From Caballeronia sp. SBC1 (GTDB lineage Bacteria > Pseudomonadota > Gammaproteobacteria > Burkholderiales > Burkholderiaceae), in contig NZ_CP049156.1 of NCBI RefSeq assembly GCF_011493005.1, forward strand, positions 434,001 to 498,000: 64,000 nucleotides of DNA. The letters are read 5' to 3'. A program made the translations under genes and the position numbers. Positions 38,237 through 48,500 of this stretch are shown piece after piece. Position 1 is the stretch's first letter. Each line of letters opens with the position of its first letter. The notes under the pieces are model-generated. The model was not told where the DNA came from, searched no databases, and was given only the letters and a program-made list of their open reading frames with translations.

Positions 38237-41200
38237 ATGAACTCATTTTTTTCCCGCCGTCTGCTGGTGAACCTGGCCGTCGTTCTGATCGCCATGGGGG
38301 CGAACGCATTCGTCGCGTACCAGCAAATTGACCGCCAAAGCGATGCCGACGCGCGCACGCGGCGCTCGCTCAGCCTGATGCGCGACCTCGACGCGTACCG
38401 TAGCGCTCTCGGCGAAATCCTCCCGGAAATCAGCTGGTACGAAGCAAGCGGCGTACTCAAGCCGGCCGACGTTCGCGAGGCGCGTGAAGCGCATATCAAC
38501 GCGCTGGAAAGCGGCCTGCGCGCCCAGTTCGATTACGAACCCGACATGAAAGGCGCGTTCCACCTGCTCGGCGAAAGCGCGCGAATCGCGAAACGCGATG
38601 CTCAATCCGCGTTCGAACGCGCCGGCATAGACACGCCTGGCGCGCCCCGCGACTGGGCTCGGCAGGCGGTTCGCCGGCTCGCCGAGGACCAGCAATCACT
38701 CGATATCGAACTGGCAGTGCTGCGCGCCAGGGAAGCCGATTCGCTCGCGATGGCGCTCAACGAATCCGCGCTGGCGTCGCGTCGCGCGGTCATCCTGCTG
38801 ATCCTCACCATGCTCGCCGGCGGCGGCGCGCTGATCTACACCTTCGCGCGCCACGAGAAATCGGCGCGTGACAAGTTGCGCATCGCCCGGGCAATGCAGC
38901 GCAGCAACGAGCGTTTCCGCGATCTGTTCGACGCGCATCCGGTACCCATGTGGATTGTCGATGCCGCGACGTATCGCTTCGTAGCGGTGAACCCGGCGGC
39001 GCTTGCGCATTACGGCTACAACGAGCTCGAATTCCTGTCGATGAGCATGCGCGACCTGCACGCCGCCGCCGACTTCGACCACTTCGCCACACTTCTCGCG
39101 CGCCCTGCGGGCAGCCATACGCGCAGTCATCCGGATAGTCAGCCGGATAGTCAGCCGCGCCAGACGGGCGCACAACGGCCGGCGGGCGTCTGGCGCCACA
39201 AGCGTCGCGACGGTGCGCAGGTGAGCGCTGACATCTCGTCGCACGCGCTGACCTATTCGGGGCAGCCGGGCATTTTCATGCTGGCTAACGATGTCACCGA
39301 CCGCATCAATGCGGAGACCGAGGCACGGCGTTCGAAGCAGATGCTGGAATCGCTTATCGACAATATTCCGCAGCGGATCTTCTGGAAGGACCGCGAATCG
39401 CGTTATCTGGGCTGCAATTCCGCCTTTGCCCGCGATGCCGGTCTCGCCAGTACAGAACAGGTGGTCGGCATGACCGATGCCGAGCTGCCCTGGTGGCGCT
39501 CGGCCGTGCAACTTCGTGCGGACGACCTCCAGGTCATCGCAACCGGCCAGCCGCTGATGAACCAGGAATGCGACGTTCAGCGCGATGGTGAAGTGCGTGC
39601 GTCGATCACCAGCAAGATGCCGCTGCTCGACGGGGCGGGGCGCATTATCGGCGTGCTGGGTTCGTACGACGATACGACCGAGCGCAAGCGCGCCGAACTC
39701 GCGCTGCGCTTGCAAAGCCGGGCGCTGGATGCCTGCGTGAACGCCGTATTGATCACCGCCACGAGCGCCACGGGCAACGTGATCGAATACGCGAATCCGG
39801 CGTTCAAACGCATTACCGGCTACGACCCGGCCGATATCGTGGGGCGCGATTGCCGTTTCCTCCAGCGCGACGATCTCGACCAGGAAGGACTCCAGGCAAT
39901 CCGCACGGGTCTGGCCGCGAACCGCGAAGCGAGCGCGGTGCTGCGCAATTATCGTAAAGATGGCGTGCTGTTCTGGAATCAGCTATTCATTGCGCCCGTA
40001 CCCGATGCACAAGGGCGCACGACGCATCATATTGGCGTGATCAACGACGTCACTGAAGTAGTCCGCTATCAGGAGCAGCTCGAATATCAGGCGAACTACG
40101 ACACGCTTACACGGCTGCCCAACCGCAATCTGCTGCGTAACCGGCTGCAACACGCGATTGATCGGGCACGCCAGGAGGACACCACGCTGGCCGTGGTTTT
40201 CGTCGATCTCGATGGCTTCAAGAACGTCAACGACAGCCTCGGCCATAGCGTAGGCGACCGGTTGCTCGCGGTGGTCGCCGAGCGGCTGGCGCGGTGCGGC
40301 CGCGCCGGCGATACGGTCGCGCGCCACGGCGGCGACGAGTTCGTGATCGTGCTTCCGGACATGGCTGGCGAAAGCGCGCTGATTGCCTGGATGGAGCGCG
40401 TGCGGAGCGCCATTTCGGACCCGGTATGGCTCGATGGCACGGAAATGTACGTGGGCTGCAGCATGGGCGCGAGCCTGTTCCCGCAAGACGGCGACGACGG
40501 CGAAACCGTGCTCAAGAAAGCCGATATCGCGATGTATCGGGCGAAGGACATGGGACGCAACACGTACCAGTTCTATCAGCCGGACATGAATGCGAGCGTG
40601 GGGGCGCGGATGGACGTCGAGCGGCGTTTGCGGCGTGCTCTGCGTGACGATGAATTCCTGCTGCACTACCAGCCGCAAGTGGAGCTGACGACGGGCGAGA
40701 TTGTCGGCATGGAGGCGCTCGTGCGGTGGATGGACCCGGAATTCGGGCTGGTTTCGCCGAACGCGTTTATTCCAGTGGCCGAAGAATGTGGCCTGATCGG
40801 GCCACTGTCCGAGTGGGTCCTGCGCGAGGCATGCAGGCAAAACAAGGCATGGCAGGATGAGGGATTGCCGCCGGCGCGGATGTCGGTGAATCTGTCGGCG
40901 CGGCAATTCCAGCAGCGCGATATCCGCGTACTGGTGACGACCGTGCTGGCGGAAACGGGGCTTGCGCCGCATTACCTCGAAATCGAGCTTACCGAGAGCG
41001 CGATCATGCGCAACGGGGAAGACACCGTCACCACGTTGTCGGAGCTGGCCGCGCTCGGCATCAGCATCGCCATTGACGACTTCGGGACCGGGTATTCAAG
41101 CCTCAGTTATCTGAAGCGCTTTCCGGTGGACCGGTTGAAGATCGACCGCTCGTTCGTGGCGGATATCGGCACATCGGGAGGCAATGAAACGATTACTTCA

Positions 41201-41464
41201 GCGATCATCGCGCTCGCTCACTCGCTCGAGTTGCAGGTGATCGCGGAGGGCGTGGAGACGGCGGTGCAACTGGACTTCCTCATCGCCCGCAATTGCGACG
41301 AGATGCAGGGATTTTTCTTCTCGCCGCCGCTGCCTGCCAGCGAGATTCCCGCGTTGTTGCTCAACAGCCGGACCAGCCGGCGGCTCGGTGTGCGCGAGAG
41401 CGCTTCTGATCAGTCCAGCGCCGGCAATGCGCGCGGACGACGGTCGCTGTCAGTGGCAACGTAG
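38237..41464 (+). CDS. Membrane PAS-PAS-LOV-like-GGDEF-EAL cyclic-di-GMP protein
   Basis: 1075 residues from the ATG at 38237. Two transmembrane helices (about 10-27 and 183-204) bound a periplasmic loop. Three PAS domains follow; the third has the LOV-like GRDCRFLQ with cysteine 539 and NYRKDGVLFWN, but the usual glutamine is isoleucine 602 (GVINDVTE). GGDEF is intact at 698-702 with an RAGD inhibitory site at 689-692. EAL is intact at 826-828, with ELTES, DDFGTGYSS, LKID, EGVE and QGFFFS. Both synthesis and hydrolysis of c-di-GMP are possible. A 12-bp direct repeat (39131-39154) encodes a short DSQP repeat. The 3' end overlaps the convergent thioesterase by 55 bp. Confidence 0.9.
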   Translation: MNSFFSRRLLVNLAVVLIAMGANAFVAYQQIDRQSDADARTRRSLSLMRDLDAYRSALGEILPEISWYEASGVLKPADVREAREAHINALESGLRAQFDYEPDMKGAFHLLGESARIAKRDAQSAFERAGIDTPGAPRDWARQAVRRLAEDQQSLDIELAVLRAREADSLAMALNESALASRRAVILLILTMLAGGGALIYTFARHEKSARDKLRIARAMQRSNERFRDLFDAHPVPMWIVDAATYRFVAVNPAALAHYGYNELEFLSMSMRDLHAAADFDHFATLLARPAGSHTRSHPDSQPDSQPRQTGAQRPAGVWRHKRRDGAQVSADISSHALTYSGQPGIFMLANDVTDRINAETEARRSKQMLESLIDNIPQRIFWKDRESRYLGCNSAFARDAGLASTEQVVGMTDAELPWWRSAVQLRADDLQVIATGQPLMNQECDVQRDGEVRASITSKMPLLDGAGRIIGVLGSYDDTTERKRAELALRLQSRALDACVNAVLITATSATGNVIEYANPAFKRITGYDPADIVGRDCRFLQRDDLDQEGLQAIRTGLAANREASAVLRNYRKDGVLFWNQLFIAPVPDAQGRTTHHIGVINDVTEVVRYQEQLEYQANYDTLTRLPNRNLLRNRLQHAIDRARQEDTTLAVVFVDLDGFKNVNDSLGHSVGDRLLAVVAERLARCGRAGDTVARHGGDEFVIVLPDMAGESALIAWMERVRSAISDPVWLDGTEMYVGCSMGASLFPQDGDDGETVLKKADIAMYRAKDMGRNTYQFYQPDMNASVGARMDVERRLRRALRDDEFLLHYQPQVELTTGEIVGMEALVRWMDPEFGLVSPNAFIPVAEECGLIGPLSEWVLREACRQNKAWQDEGLPPARMSVNLSARQFQQRDIRVLVTTVLAETGLAPHYLEIELTESAIMRNGEDTVTTLSELAALGISIAIDDFGTGYSSLSYLKRFPVDRLKIDRSFVADIGTSGGNETITSAIIALAHSLELQVIAEGVETAVQLDFLIARNCDEMQGFFFSPPLPASEIPALLLNSRTSRRLGVRESASDQSSAGNARGRRSLSVAT

Positions 41465-41805
41465 GTCAACGTGGCTTCCGTCACCTTCACCACGTCTTCC
41501 GCCAGGCTCATGCGCTGCGCATAGACCTCGACCGATACGGTCACCGACGTGTTGCCCGTCTTCACGATATCCGTATAAAAGCTCAGCAAATCGCCGACAA
41601 ACACCGGCTGCTTGAACACGAACGAATTCACGGAGATGGTTGCCACGCGCCCGTTCGCGCGCCGGCTGGCCGGGATCGATCCGGCGATGTCCACTTGCGC
41701 CATGATCCAGCCGCCGAAGACGTCGCCGTGGACGTTGGCATCGGACGGTTGCGGCACCACGCGCAGCGCGACCGGTTTGTTCGGGAGTTGCAGGGATTGG
41801 GTCAC
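41410..41805 (-). CDS. Acyl-CoA thioesterase, hotdog fold (YciA-like)
   Basis: 131 residues from a GTG at 41805; an ATG 25 codons upstream would add non-conserved residues. The hotdog signature is PSDANVHGDVFGGWIMAQVDIAGSIPA with the Asn/Asp/Gly positions of YciA-type thioesterases, followed by RVATISVNSFVFKQPVFVGDLLSFYTDIVKTG. It hydrolyses acyl-CoA thioesters in the cytosol. The last 18 codons overlap the end of the GGDEF-EAL gene on the other strand. Confidence 0.85.
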   Translation of the reverse strand: MTQSLQLPNKPVALRVVPQPSDANVHGDVFGGWIMAQVDIAGSIPASRRANGRVATISVNSFVFKQPVFVGDLLSFYTDIVKTGNTSVTVSVEVYAQRMSLAEDVVKVTEATLTYVATDSDRRPRALPALD

Positions 41806-42090
41806 GGGCGGATTTCCATGAAAGAGTGACGGGATGCCGGCGGTCAGCGCGCCGTGGCACCTTCTGCGACAATGCAGCATTAAACGATGTTGCTTTGCGC
41901 TCGACCGATTTTCAGCCGTTTAGCGTGCTTTTAGGGCGTTTGGCGGAGGCTTGATGAATCGCTTCCCGCGCCGGGAAACATCGAATTGTACGGGAAAGCC
42001 CGCATTTTGAGACGGGCGCCCGTCCCGCGATACCTCGCTCGTCCGGCGCCGTTTCACTTTGCGGCGCGGACCTCTGCAGACCTTGAATCC

Positions 42091-43986
42091 ATGCGCCGCA
42101 ACTCTCCTTCCGAACCGGCTCCCGTCGCGAAAGGCCCGCGTAACGACTGGCAGACCATTCTCTCGCTGCTGCCGTACCTGGCCACGTACAAATGGCGCGT
42201 CGGGTTTGCGCTGACCTGCCTGATCGGCGCGAAGGTCGCGAATCTGGGCGTGCCGATCGTGATGAAAAAGGTCATCGACAGCCTCAGTTCCATCCAGCAT
42301 CTGACCGCGCTCGGACGGGCGCAGGATTCCGCGGCAATCATCCTGGTGAGCGGCGTGGGATTGCTGGTCGTGGCGTATGCGGTCGTGCGCCTGTCTACGT
42401 CGCTATTCACCGAACTGCGTGAAATGCTGTTCGCGAAGGTCACTGAAAGCGCCGTGCGGCAACTCGCGCTGAAAGTGTTCCGGCATTTGCATTCGCTGTC
42501 GCTGCGGTTTCATCTCGACCGGCAGACCGGCGGCATGTCGCGGGACATTGAACGCGGCACGCGCGGCATTCAGCAACTCGTTTCATATTCGCTCTACAGC
42601 ATCCTGCCGACGCTCGTGGAAGTCGGCCTCGTGCTCGGATTTTTCGTTGCCAAATACGAAGCGTATTACGCGATTGTCACGTTGATCGCGCTGGTGACGT
42701 ACATCGTGTTCACGATCAAGCTCACCGAGTGGCGAACGCACTTCCGGCGCACGATGAACGAGCTGGATTCGAAGGCGAATTCGCGGGCCATCGATTCCTT
42801 GTTGAACTACGAGACCGTGAAGTATTTCGGCAACGAAGAGTGGGAAGCGCAGCGTTACGATGAAAACCTGCGGCGCTATCGTACGGCGGCCATTCGCTCG
42901 CAGCGGTCGTTGTCAGTGCTTAACTTCGGTCAGCAATTCATCATTGGCACGGGGCTCGTGTTCATTCTCTGGCGCGCGACGCAGGGCGTTATTGCTGGGC
43001 ATCTGACGCTCGGCGATCTCGTGCTGATCAACACGTTCATGCTGCAGTTGTATATCCCGCTGAATTTCCTGGGCGTGGTGTATCGCGAGCTCAAGCAGAG
43101 TCTCACCGATATGGACCGCATGTTCACCTTGCTCGGCGCCGGGCGTGAAGTGCCGGATGTGCCGAACGCGCCGCCGCTGGCCGTGAAGGGTGCGGAGGTG
43201 CGGTTCGAGAACGTGAACTTCTCGTACGAACGCGCTCGGCCGATCCTGCATGGCGTTGATTTCACGATTCCGGCCGGGACCACGACGGCGGTGGTCGGTC
43301 ATAGTGGTTCGGGCAAATCGACGCTTGGCCGTTTGCTGTTCCGTTTCTATGATCTCGACCGTGAACAAGGCGGGCAGATTCTGCTGGACGGCCAGGATAT
43401 CCGCGATGTCGCGCAGGATTCGCTGCGCGCGGCCATTGGCATCGTGCCGCAGGATACGGTGCTCTTCAACGATTCGATCTACTACAACATTGCATATGGC
43501 CGGCCTTCGGCTTCACGCGATGAAGTGATCGCGGCGGCGCGGGCAGCGCACATTCATGAGTTCATCGAAAGTTTGCCGGCGGGGTATGAGACGCCGGTGG
43601 GCGAGCGTGGGTTGAAGTTGTCGGGAGGGGAGAAGCAGCGGGTGGCAATTGCGCGGACTTTGCTCAAGAACCCGCCGCTTCTCATCTTCGATGAAGCCAC
43701 GTCCGCGCTCGATTCGAAATCGGAACGCGCGATTCAGCACGAGCTGGACATGATCGCGCAGGAACGTACAACGTTGATTATTGCGCACCGGTTATCGACG
43801 GTGGTTCACGCGCAGCAGATTATCGTGATGGATCACGGGCGGATTGTGGAGCGCGGCACGCATGCCGAACTGGTCCGCGCCGGAGGGCTGTTTGCGCAGA
43901 TGTGGGCGCTGCAACAGCAGAAGGCAGCGGAGCCGGAAGAGGGGGCGGGTGATGCGGTGGAGGTGGGCGAGTCGGCACGGGTTTGA
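42091..43986 (+). CDS. ABC exporter, permease-ATPase fusion of the Atm1/HMT type
   Basis: 631 residues from the first ATG of the frame, at 42091. Six helices fill about residues 30-330 (LATYKWRVGFALTCLIGAKVANLGVPIVMKKVIDSL is typical of Atm1-like half transporters; DRQTGGMSRDIERGTRGIQQL is the coupling region). The ATPase has Walker A GHSGSGKST, signature LSGGEKQR, Walker B LLIFDEATSALD and the H-loop IAHRLST. Relatives export glutathione or persulfide conjugates and confer metal resistance. A homodimer is expected. Export substrate not readable. A perfect GACGGGCGCCCGTC palindrome lies upstream at 42011-42024. Confidence 0.88.
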   Translation: MRRNSPSEPAPVAKGPRNDWQTILSLLPYLATYKWRVGFALTCLIGAKVANLGVPIVMKKVIDSLSSIQHLTALGRAQDSAAIILVSGVGLLVVAYAVVRLSTSLFTELREMLFAKVTESAVRQLALKVFRHLHSLSLRFHLDRQTGGMSRDIERGTRGIQQLVSYSLYSILPTLVEVGLVLGFFVAKYEAYYAIVTLIALVTYIVFTIKLTEWRTHFRRTMNELDSKANSRAIDSLLNYETVKYFGNEEWEAQRYDENLRRYRTAAIRSQRSLSVLNFGQQFIIGTGLVFILWRATQGVIAGHLTLGDLVLINTFMLQLYIPLNFLGVVYRELKQSLTDMDRMFTLLGAGREVPDVPNAPPLAVKGAEVRFENVNFSYERARPILHGVDFTIPAGTTTAVVGHSGSGKSTLGRLLFRFYDLDREQGGQILLDGQDIRDVAQDSLRAAIGIVPQDTVLFNDSIYYNIAYGRPSASRDEVIAAARAAHIHEFIESLPAGYETPVGERGLKLSGGEKQRVAIARTLLKNPPLLIFDEATSALDSKSERAIQHELDMIAQERTTLIIAHRLSTVVHAQQIIVMDHGRIVERGTHAELVRAGGLFAQMWALQQQKAAEPEEGAGDAVEVGESARV

Positions 43987-44102
43987 AACGCTTTAGCAAC
44001 CGGAAGGCGAATGGCGTCCGCGTATCTGACTGAAAGCGCACTGCGCCCGCAAGACTCGAGCAACATGCAGCGCCTGATCCTATCCTTGCGGGCAAATGTT
44101 GA

Positions 44103-45497
44103 TCACGCGTTTTTAGGCCCGAGCCACGTCCACACCACTTGCGCTTCTCGTTCCCTGTCACCCAGTCCAAGGCTGGGAATGCGGTCGTCCGCCTCGACCG
44201 AATGGGCATACTGGGTAGTATGAAGAAGGTGGGTCATGTATTCGGATAGGCCGTACGAGGGGATGGTCGCCAACCATAAGCCGCTTCGCGGACAACGCTC
44301 TTCGGAGCGCGCCGTCATCTGTGCATCGGGGTAGGCCTCCCAGCGCCATAGAACAGCTGGGCCGAGCGTAGTTCGACCGTTCCGGGTTTGGTTTTCCACC
44401 TGTCGAGCGGGGTACTTGTCTCCCTTTAATAAGCGCTGCGGGAAGTCGTCGCGCTCACCTTTTTCGCCAAACGCGCGGTAGTAGCCTGATTCGGCCACGG
44501 TATCGCCTATGCCGTGAATCTGATCAAACAGTTTCGCACGTCGGTACACTTCAAACTCGCCGAGTTCCTTTTGATTGGCTGGATAATCAGCGGGAATGTC
44601 GACGATGGAACGCTCAGCAGAAAATTCTACGCGGCCTTTCAACCCCGACGGAGCAAGTACATCACGAATAGCCAAATTTCCGCCGACGGTGTAACGTCCG
44701 CTCTTAAACCTGTCGTCAGGATAGACAAGAAACTTGGCGTAGCGAGCCTGGCCTGGTCCGACGCGCACCACATCATCGGGATAGTCCGCGCGGTTAATCA
44801 TCGCATCGCCTCCAAACCAAGGAATGAAGAGGGTCTCATTTGGATTTTTAGAACTTTCGTACGAAGCTTGATCGCCGCTGACAGCTACGTAGGAATTAGC
44901 TGCAATCGGATTATAGTGCCCCTCCCATGTGGCAGGGCTTTTGAAAGCGATCTCCACACGGCCGGAGTTCACGAACTTCAGCGTGACTAATAATTTCCCG
45001 TTCTGCGGCTTAACATCGAAGGACGCATCTAATTTTGCGACTTTCTCACCATTGTCAAAAAACGATTTGACGATCTCCTCCGAAGGCGTAATGAATTGCC
45101 CTGCCTCTGCGCCAAGACCCGCTAAATCTAAAGTTGCAGCGACCTCGCGGCCATCGTCACACGTCACGCTTGAACTCAAGAATGCGTTGTTACCCGGTTT
45201 AATCTGTGGAACTCGCGTAAGCGAGCAAACGCTGTTCCTCAACCCGTCAAACTTGGCCTGATTGCTGGCATCAACTGTGCCTTCAAAAATTCCAAAGCCG
45301 CGCATGTCGCCACCTCCGGTCTTCCCCCGCATGACAAGCAAGAATTTGTCATCACGGACGCCAAAATTCGTTTCAGCGTTGCTCATGTTGTAGCCGTTAA
45401 AACTGAAGCCCATTGCTTTGTCGCCAGCCATCGTCGCCTCCATATGCAGGGATGTGAAGCATCCAAGCATGCAAATCATTGTCTTAAGAAATTTCAT
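44103..45497 (-). CDS. Exported protein paired with the VgrG effector (possible immunity protein)
   Basis: 464 residues with an N-terminal signal sequence (MKFLKTMICMLGCFTSLHMEA; the MLGC could be a non-canonical lipobox). I do not recognise a named domain. The C-terminus has a CPRSGLW segment and a closing VVWTWLG, a pattern I associate with proteins encoded beside T6SS effectors, but this is only a resemblance. It starts 17 bp downstream of the vgrG stop on the same strand, so it is cotranscribed. Export to the periplasm and position suggest it neutralises the zincin-like domain of VgrG. Base composition is AT-richer than the flanks, suggesting transfer. Confidence 0.6.
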   Translation of the reverse strand: MKFLKTMICMLGCFTSLHMEATMAGDKAMGFSFNGYNMSNAETNFGVRDDKFLLVMRGKTGGGDMRGFGIFEGTVDASNQAKFDGLRNSVCSLTRVPQIKPGNNAFLSSSVTCDDGREVAATLDLAGLGAEAGQFITPSEEIVKSFFDNGEKVAKLDASFDVKPQNGKLLVTLKFVNSGRVEIAFKSPATWEGHYNPIAANSYVAVSGDQASYESSKNPNETLFIPWFGGDAMINRADYPDDVVRVGPGQARYAKFLVYPDDRFKSGRYTVGGNLAIRDVLAPSGLKGRVEFSAERSIVDIPADYPANQKELGEFEVYRRAKLFDQIHGIGDTVAESGYYRAFGEKGERDDFPQRLLKGDKYPARQVENQTRNGRTTLGPAVLWRWEAYPDAQMTARSEERCPRSGLWLATIPSYGLSEYMTHLLHTTQYAHSVEADDRIPSLGLGDREREAQVVWTWLGPKNA

Positions 45498-45514
45498 TTC
45501 CTGATCCGTCTAAT

Positions 45515-48500
45515 TTAGATCACTTTCCATTCGCGACCGGTCTCGTTTTGGAACCAGTCGCGAATGCGATAGAGGTAGTACGGCGGGGTCTTGGATACCT
45601 TTTGATAAACACCCACACCCATCACGTTTTCGTTGGTCGTGCCTTGCCACGTATCTTTGTTCGAATTGTTCTGAGCAAGCGCTAGCTTGATACTCTGATT
45701 CGTTTCGACGTTGATGTACTGTTTATGAACAGCCCCGCCTTGATCGTAGTACTCGTCCGGGAAACTAAACAGGTGGCCCGTCTCGTGTGCTTGAACATGT
45801 TCATCCTTAATGTTTACGTATTTGCCATCCATCGGCGCGACGTTTTCTTCCCCCCAATTCCCCGAATCCGCTCGTTCAGCTTGAGCAAAGAGATTGACCG
45901 TCGCGTGATAGGACGCTTGTCGGTCGGTACCAAATTCGACGCGAAACAGGACCGGTATCTGGCACGAACACCCACTGCCCAGAGGGCATTTCGCAATCGT
46001 GAGCTTGTAAGCATTTTGATTCAGCACGGCTTCGATCTTCTGCTTCATCATCGCGAGGTTCGCGACTTCGCTCGCAGGACGATCCTCAATAATACGATTC
46101 GTGATTCCAGGATCCTTGTGATCGGCAAAAGTCTCGTAGGGCACACATGTTGGCGTGCCGTCCGCGTTGCTCAATAATTCACCGCTATAGGGGTTACGCA
46201 ATCGCACGCGTTTAGGAACAGTCAACACGCGCACCGTTGCGGTAATCGTGCCGCTCTTGGCATCGAACTCAAGACCGAATGTTCCTTTTCCGCCAGCGTA
46301 CTTGAGGAAACGTTGCGCGCCGGTCGTCGGGTCCAGCATCGGCGTGCCATCCTGATACACGGCCCAATAGTCCGTGCTTTCCATGTCCCACGTGACCTCA
46401 GCAGCCTTGATGTTCTTCAGCTTGTAGATACACGTATGACCATCGGCGGGCGGAGCAGAAGCGGCAGGTGGAGCGCTGGCCGTGCCTTGTGCCGATTGCT
46501 CGCCCGTCGCGGGAGGGGGTGGTGACATCGCAGCGAAAGAACCTGTGCCGCCTTTCGCCGGGTCCGTCAGTTCAACCATTGCCAGCGCCGAACAACTCAG
46601 TTCTATCGGATGCGTGGCGAGCGGCATCAAGCCTGTCGGTACGGTCAGCGGTAGCTCGTTCTTCACATCGCTGGCATGAAACAGACACTTGCCATCCGTA
46701 TAGACGAAGAAGCCATCTTTGTTCAGAACGAGCTGCGAGCCTCCCGCGTTCCACGTAATCGTGTTCTTGGCAAGAATCTTGATGGCGTCCTGACTGAGCA
46801 GCTGAACCAGATGCGGGGAAATAAGTTCGACGATGTTGTCCCGAGCAATAATCGAAATCTTCCCCGACGCCGCAATCAGCCGGATTGCACCGCGCAGCGC
46901 GAACAACGAGATGATATCGAGCACGCTCGCATACAATGACTTGCCCGCCGCAATGCCCACATGCCGACCAGTCGTGACCGCGAAGTCCACATTGCTCGCG
47001 ATATGGGTACTCTGGGCCGCTGTCATTCCGACACCCGCGGCGCTGGCAACAACAATATCCGGCTTTTTCAGTTCCGGAAATTCGTTTTCGTCGGCGCTGG
47101 CGTCGCCCTGTATGGCGTCGGTTTGGTCCTTGATCGCTTTGGTAACTTCGCTTTGATCCGCGCCTGTCTGCTGCGCTTCATTCTTTTGCGCGGCTTGCGT
47201 GAGTTCTTCGTGAAGTTCACCCGCTCGCGTGAGCCTGCCGACTGCCTCATCCGCGTTCTTCGCATGCCCGGGCGCGCCGGACTGCCCATCGGTCGAAATC
47301 AGCAACCCCTTCAACGCGCGAAGCACGCCCCACAAGTCGGTACGCAAATCGAAGCCTTTGCCTCGCGCGTCCTGCCGCCCCTTCGTGCCAAGGATTCGCC
47401 GGATATTGCCAAGGCTGAGTTGCGACGTACCGTAGTCGCTGGACACCTGCGTCTGAATCTGGCCTTGCGTGTCATCAAGAGCCACGTGGCCCGAACTCGT
47501 GCCATGCAACTCGCGGCTTCGCATGCCGGAGACCGCGTGATTGTCGGGTAGCCTCCACGGTGGTTCGTGCGTCGCATTGACCACGCTACTCGTTACGATA
47601 GGCTGATCAGGATCGTGGTTATAGTGATCGACTGTCACCTCATCGTTGATGCGCGGAACATAAGCGGTGCCTCTGTTCGCTCCTTGCCACGGCGCGGCGA
47701 CTCGGAGCCAGATGCCCGAATTCTGATCGTTTTTTCCCTGCCGATCCCATTCGAATTGCACCTTCACGCGCCGCTGCGCGTCGGTCCAAATTTCCTGATT
47801 GGCCGGCCCGACTACAATTCCCTTTTCCTGGCCTATGCGCGGCTTCTTGACGCTCAGCGCAAGACGAAACGGTTCATTTGCAGGCTGGACCTCGAATTCC
47901 GCTTCGCAACGGTATGACTGGCCCGTGCCGGATTGGTCACTCACGTCTTCAATATCGAGCGAGCATGACACCACGAGATATTCGCGGTTTGCTGACTGCT
48001 GCGGATAGCCCGTCAGGGTGAACGTGTGTCCAACGGTCAAACCTCGCAGATTACCTTTGCCATGCGCGCGCAATCCGATGCAGCGCTTGCTTTCCATGAG
48101 CACGCGCGCGAGATGCCGCGCCTCGCTTGTGGCTTCGTTGGGCGTGCCGGATAGCCCCGATCCATCTGCTAACGGCTGGCTATAGTCGCCCCATGCGTAA
48201 TGTTCCTGATCCGCGTGAGCGGTGTCGCGCGGGTCTTGATCCTTGACGGTAAGATCGGCGAGCGGGCGCATGTAGTCGTAGTCAACCAGCGCCACGCGAC
48301 CTGTCGTCAGCCGGCTTGTTACCGACAGTTCGTGGATATGCTCTTCATCAATTCGCTTACTTGACGGCCCGCAATAGTGGATCGTTTCGTAGGCTGGCCC
48401 GTGTCGTTTGTGGCCCGCCAGCGCGTCACACAGCACCAAGCGTTGTGCGCCATCGCTGTATTCGAACCACCACCAGATGCCCCATTCTTCCCATACACGT

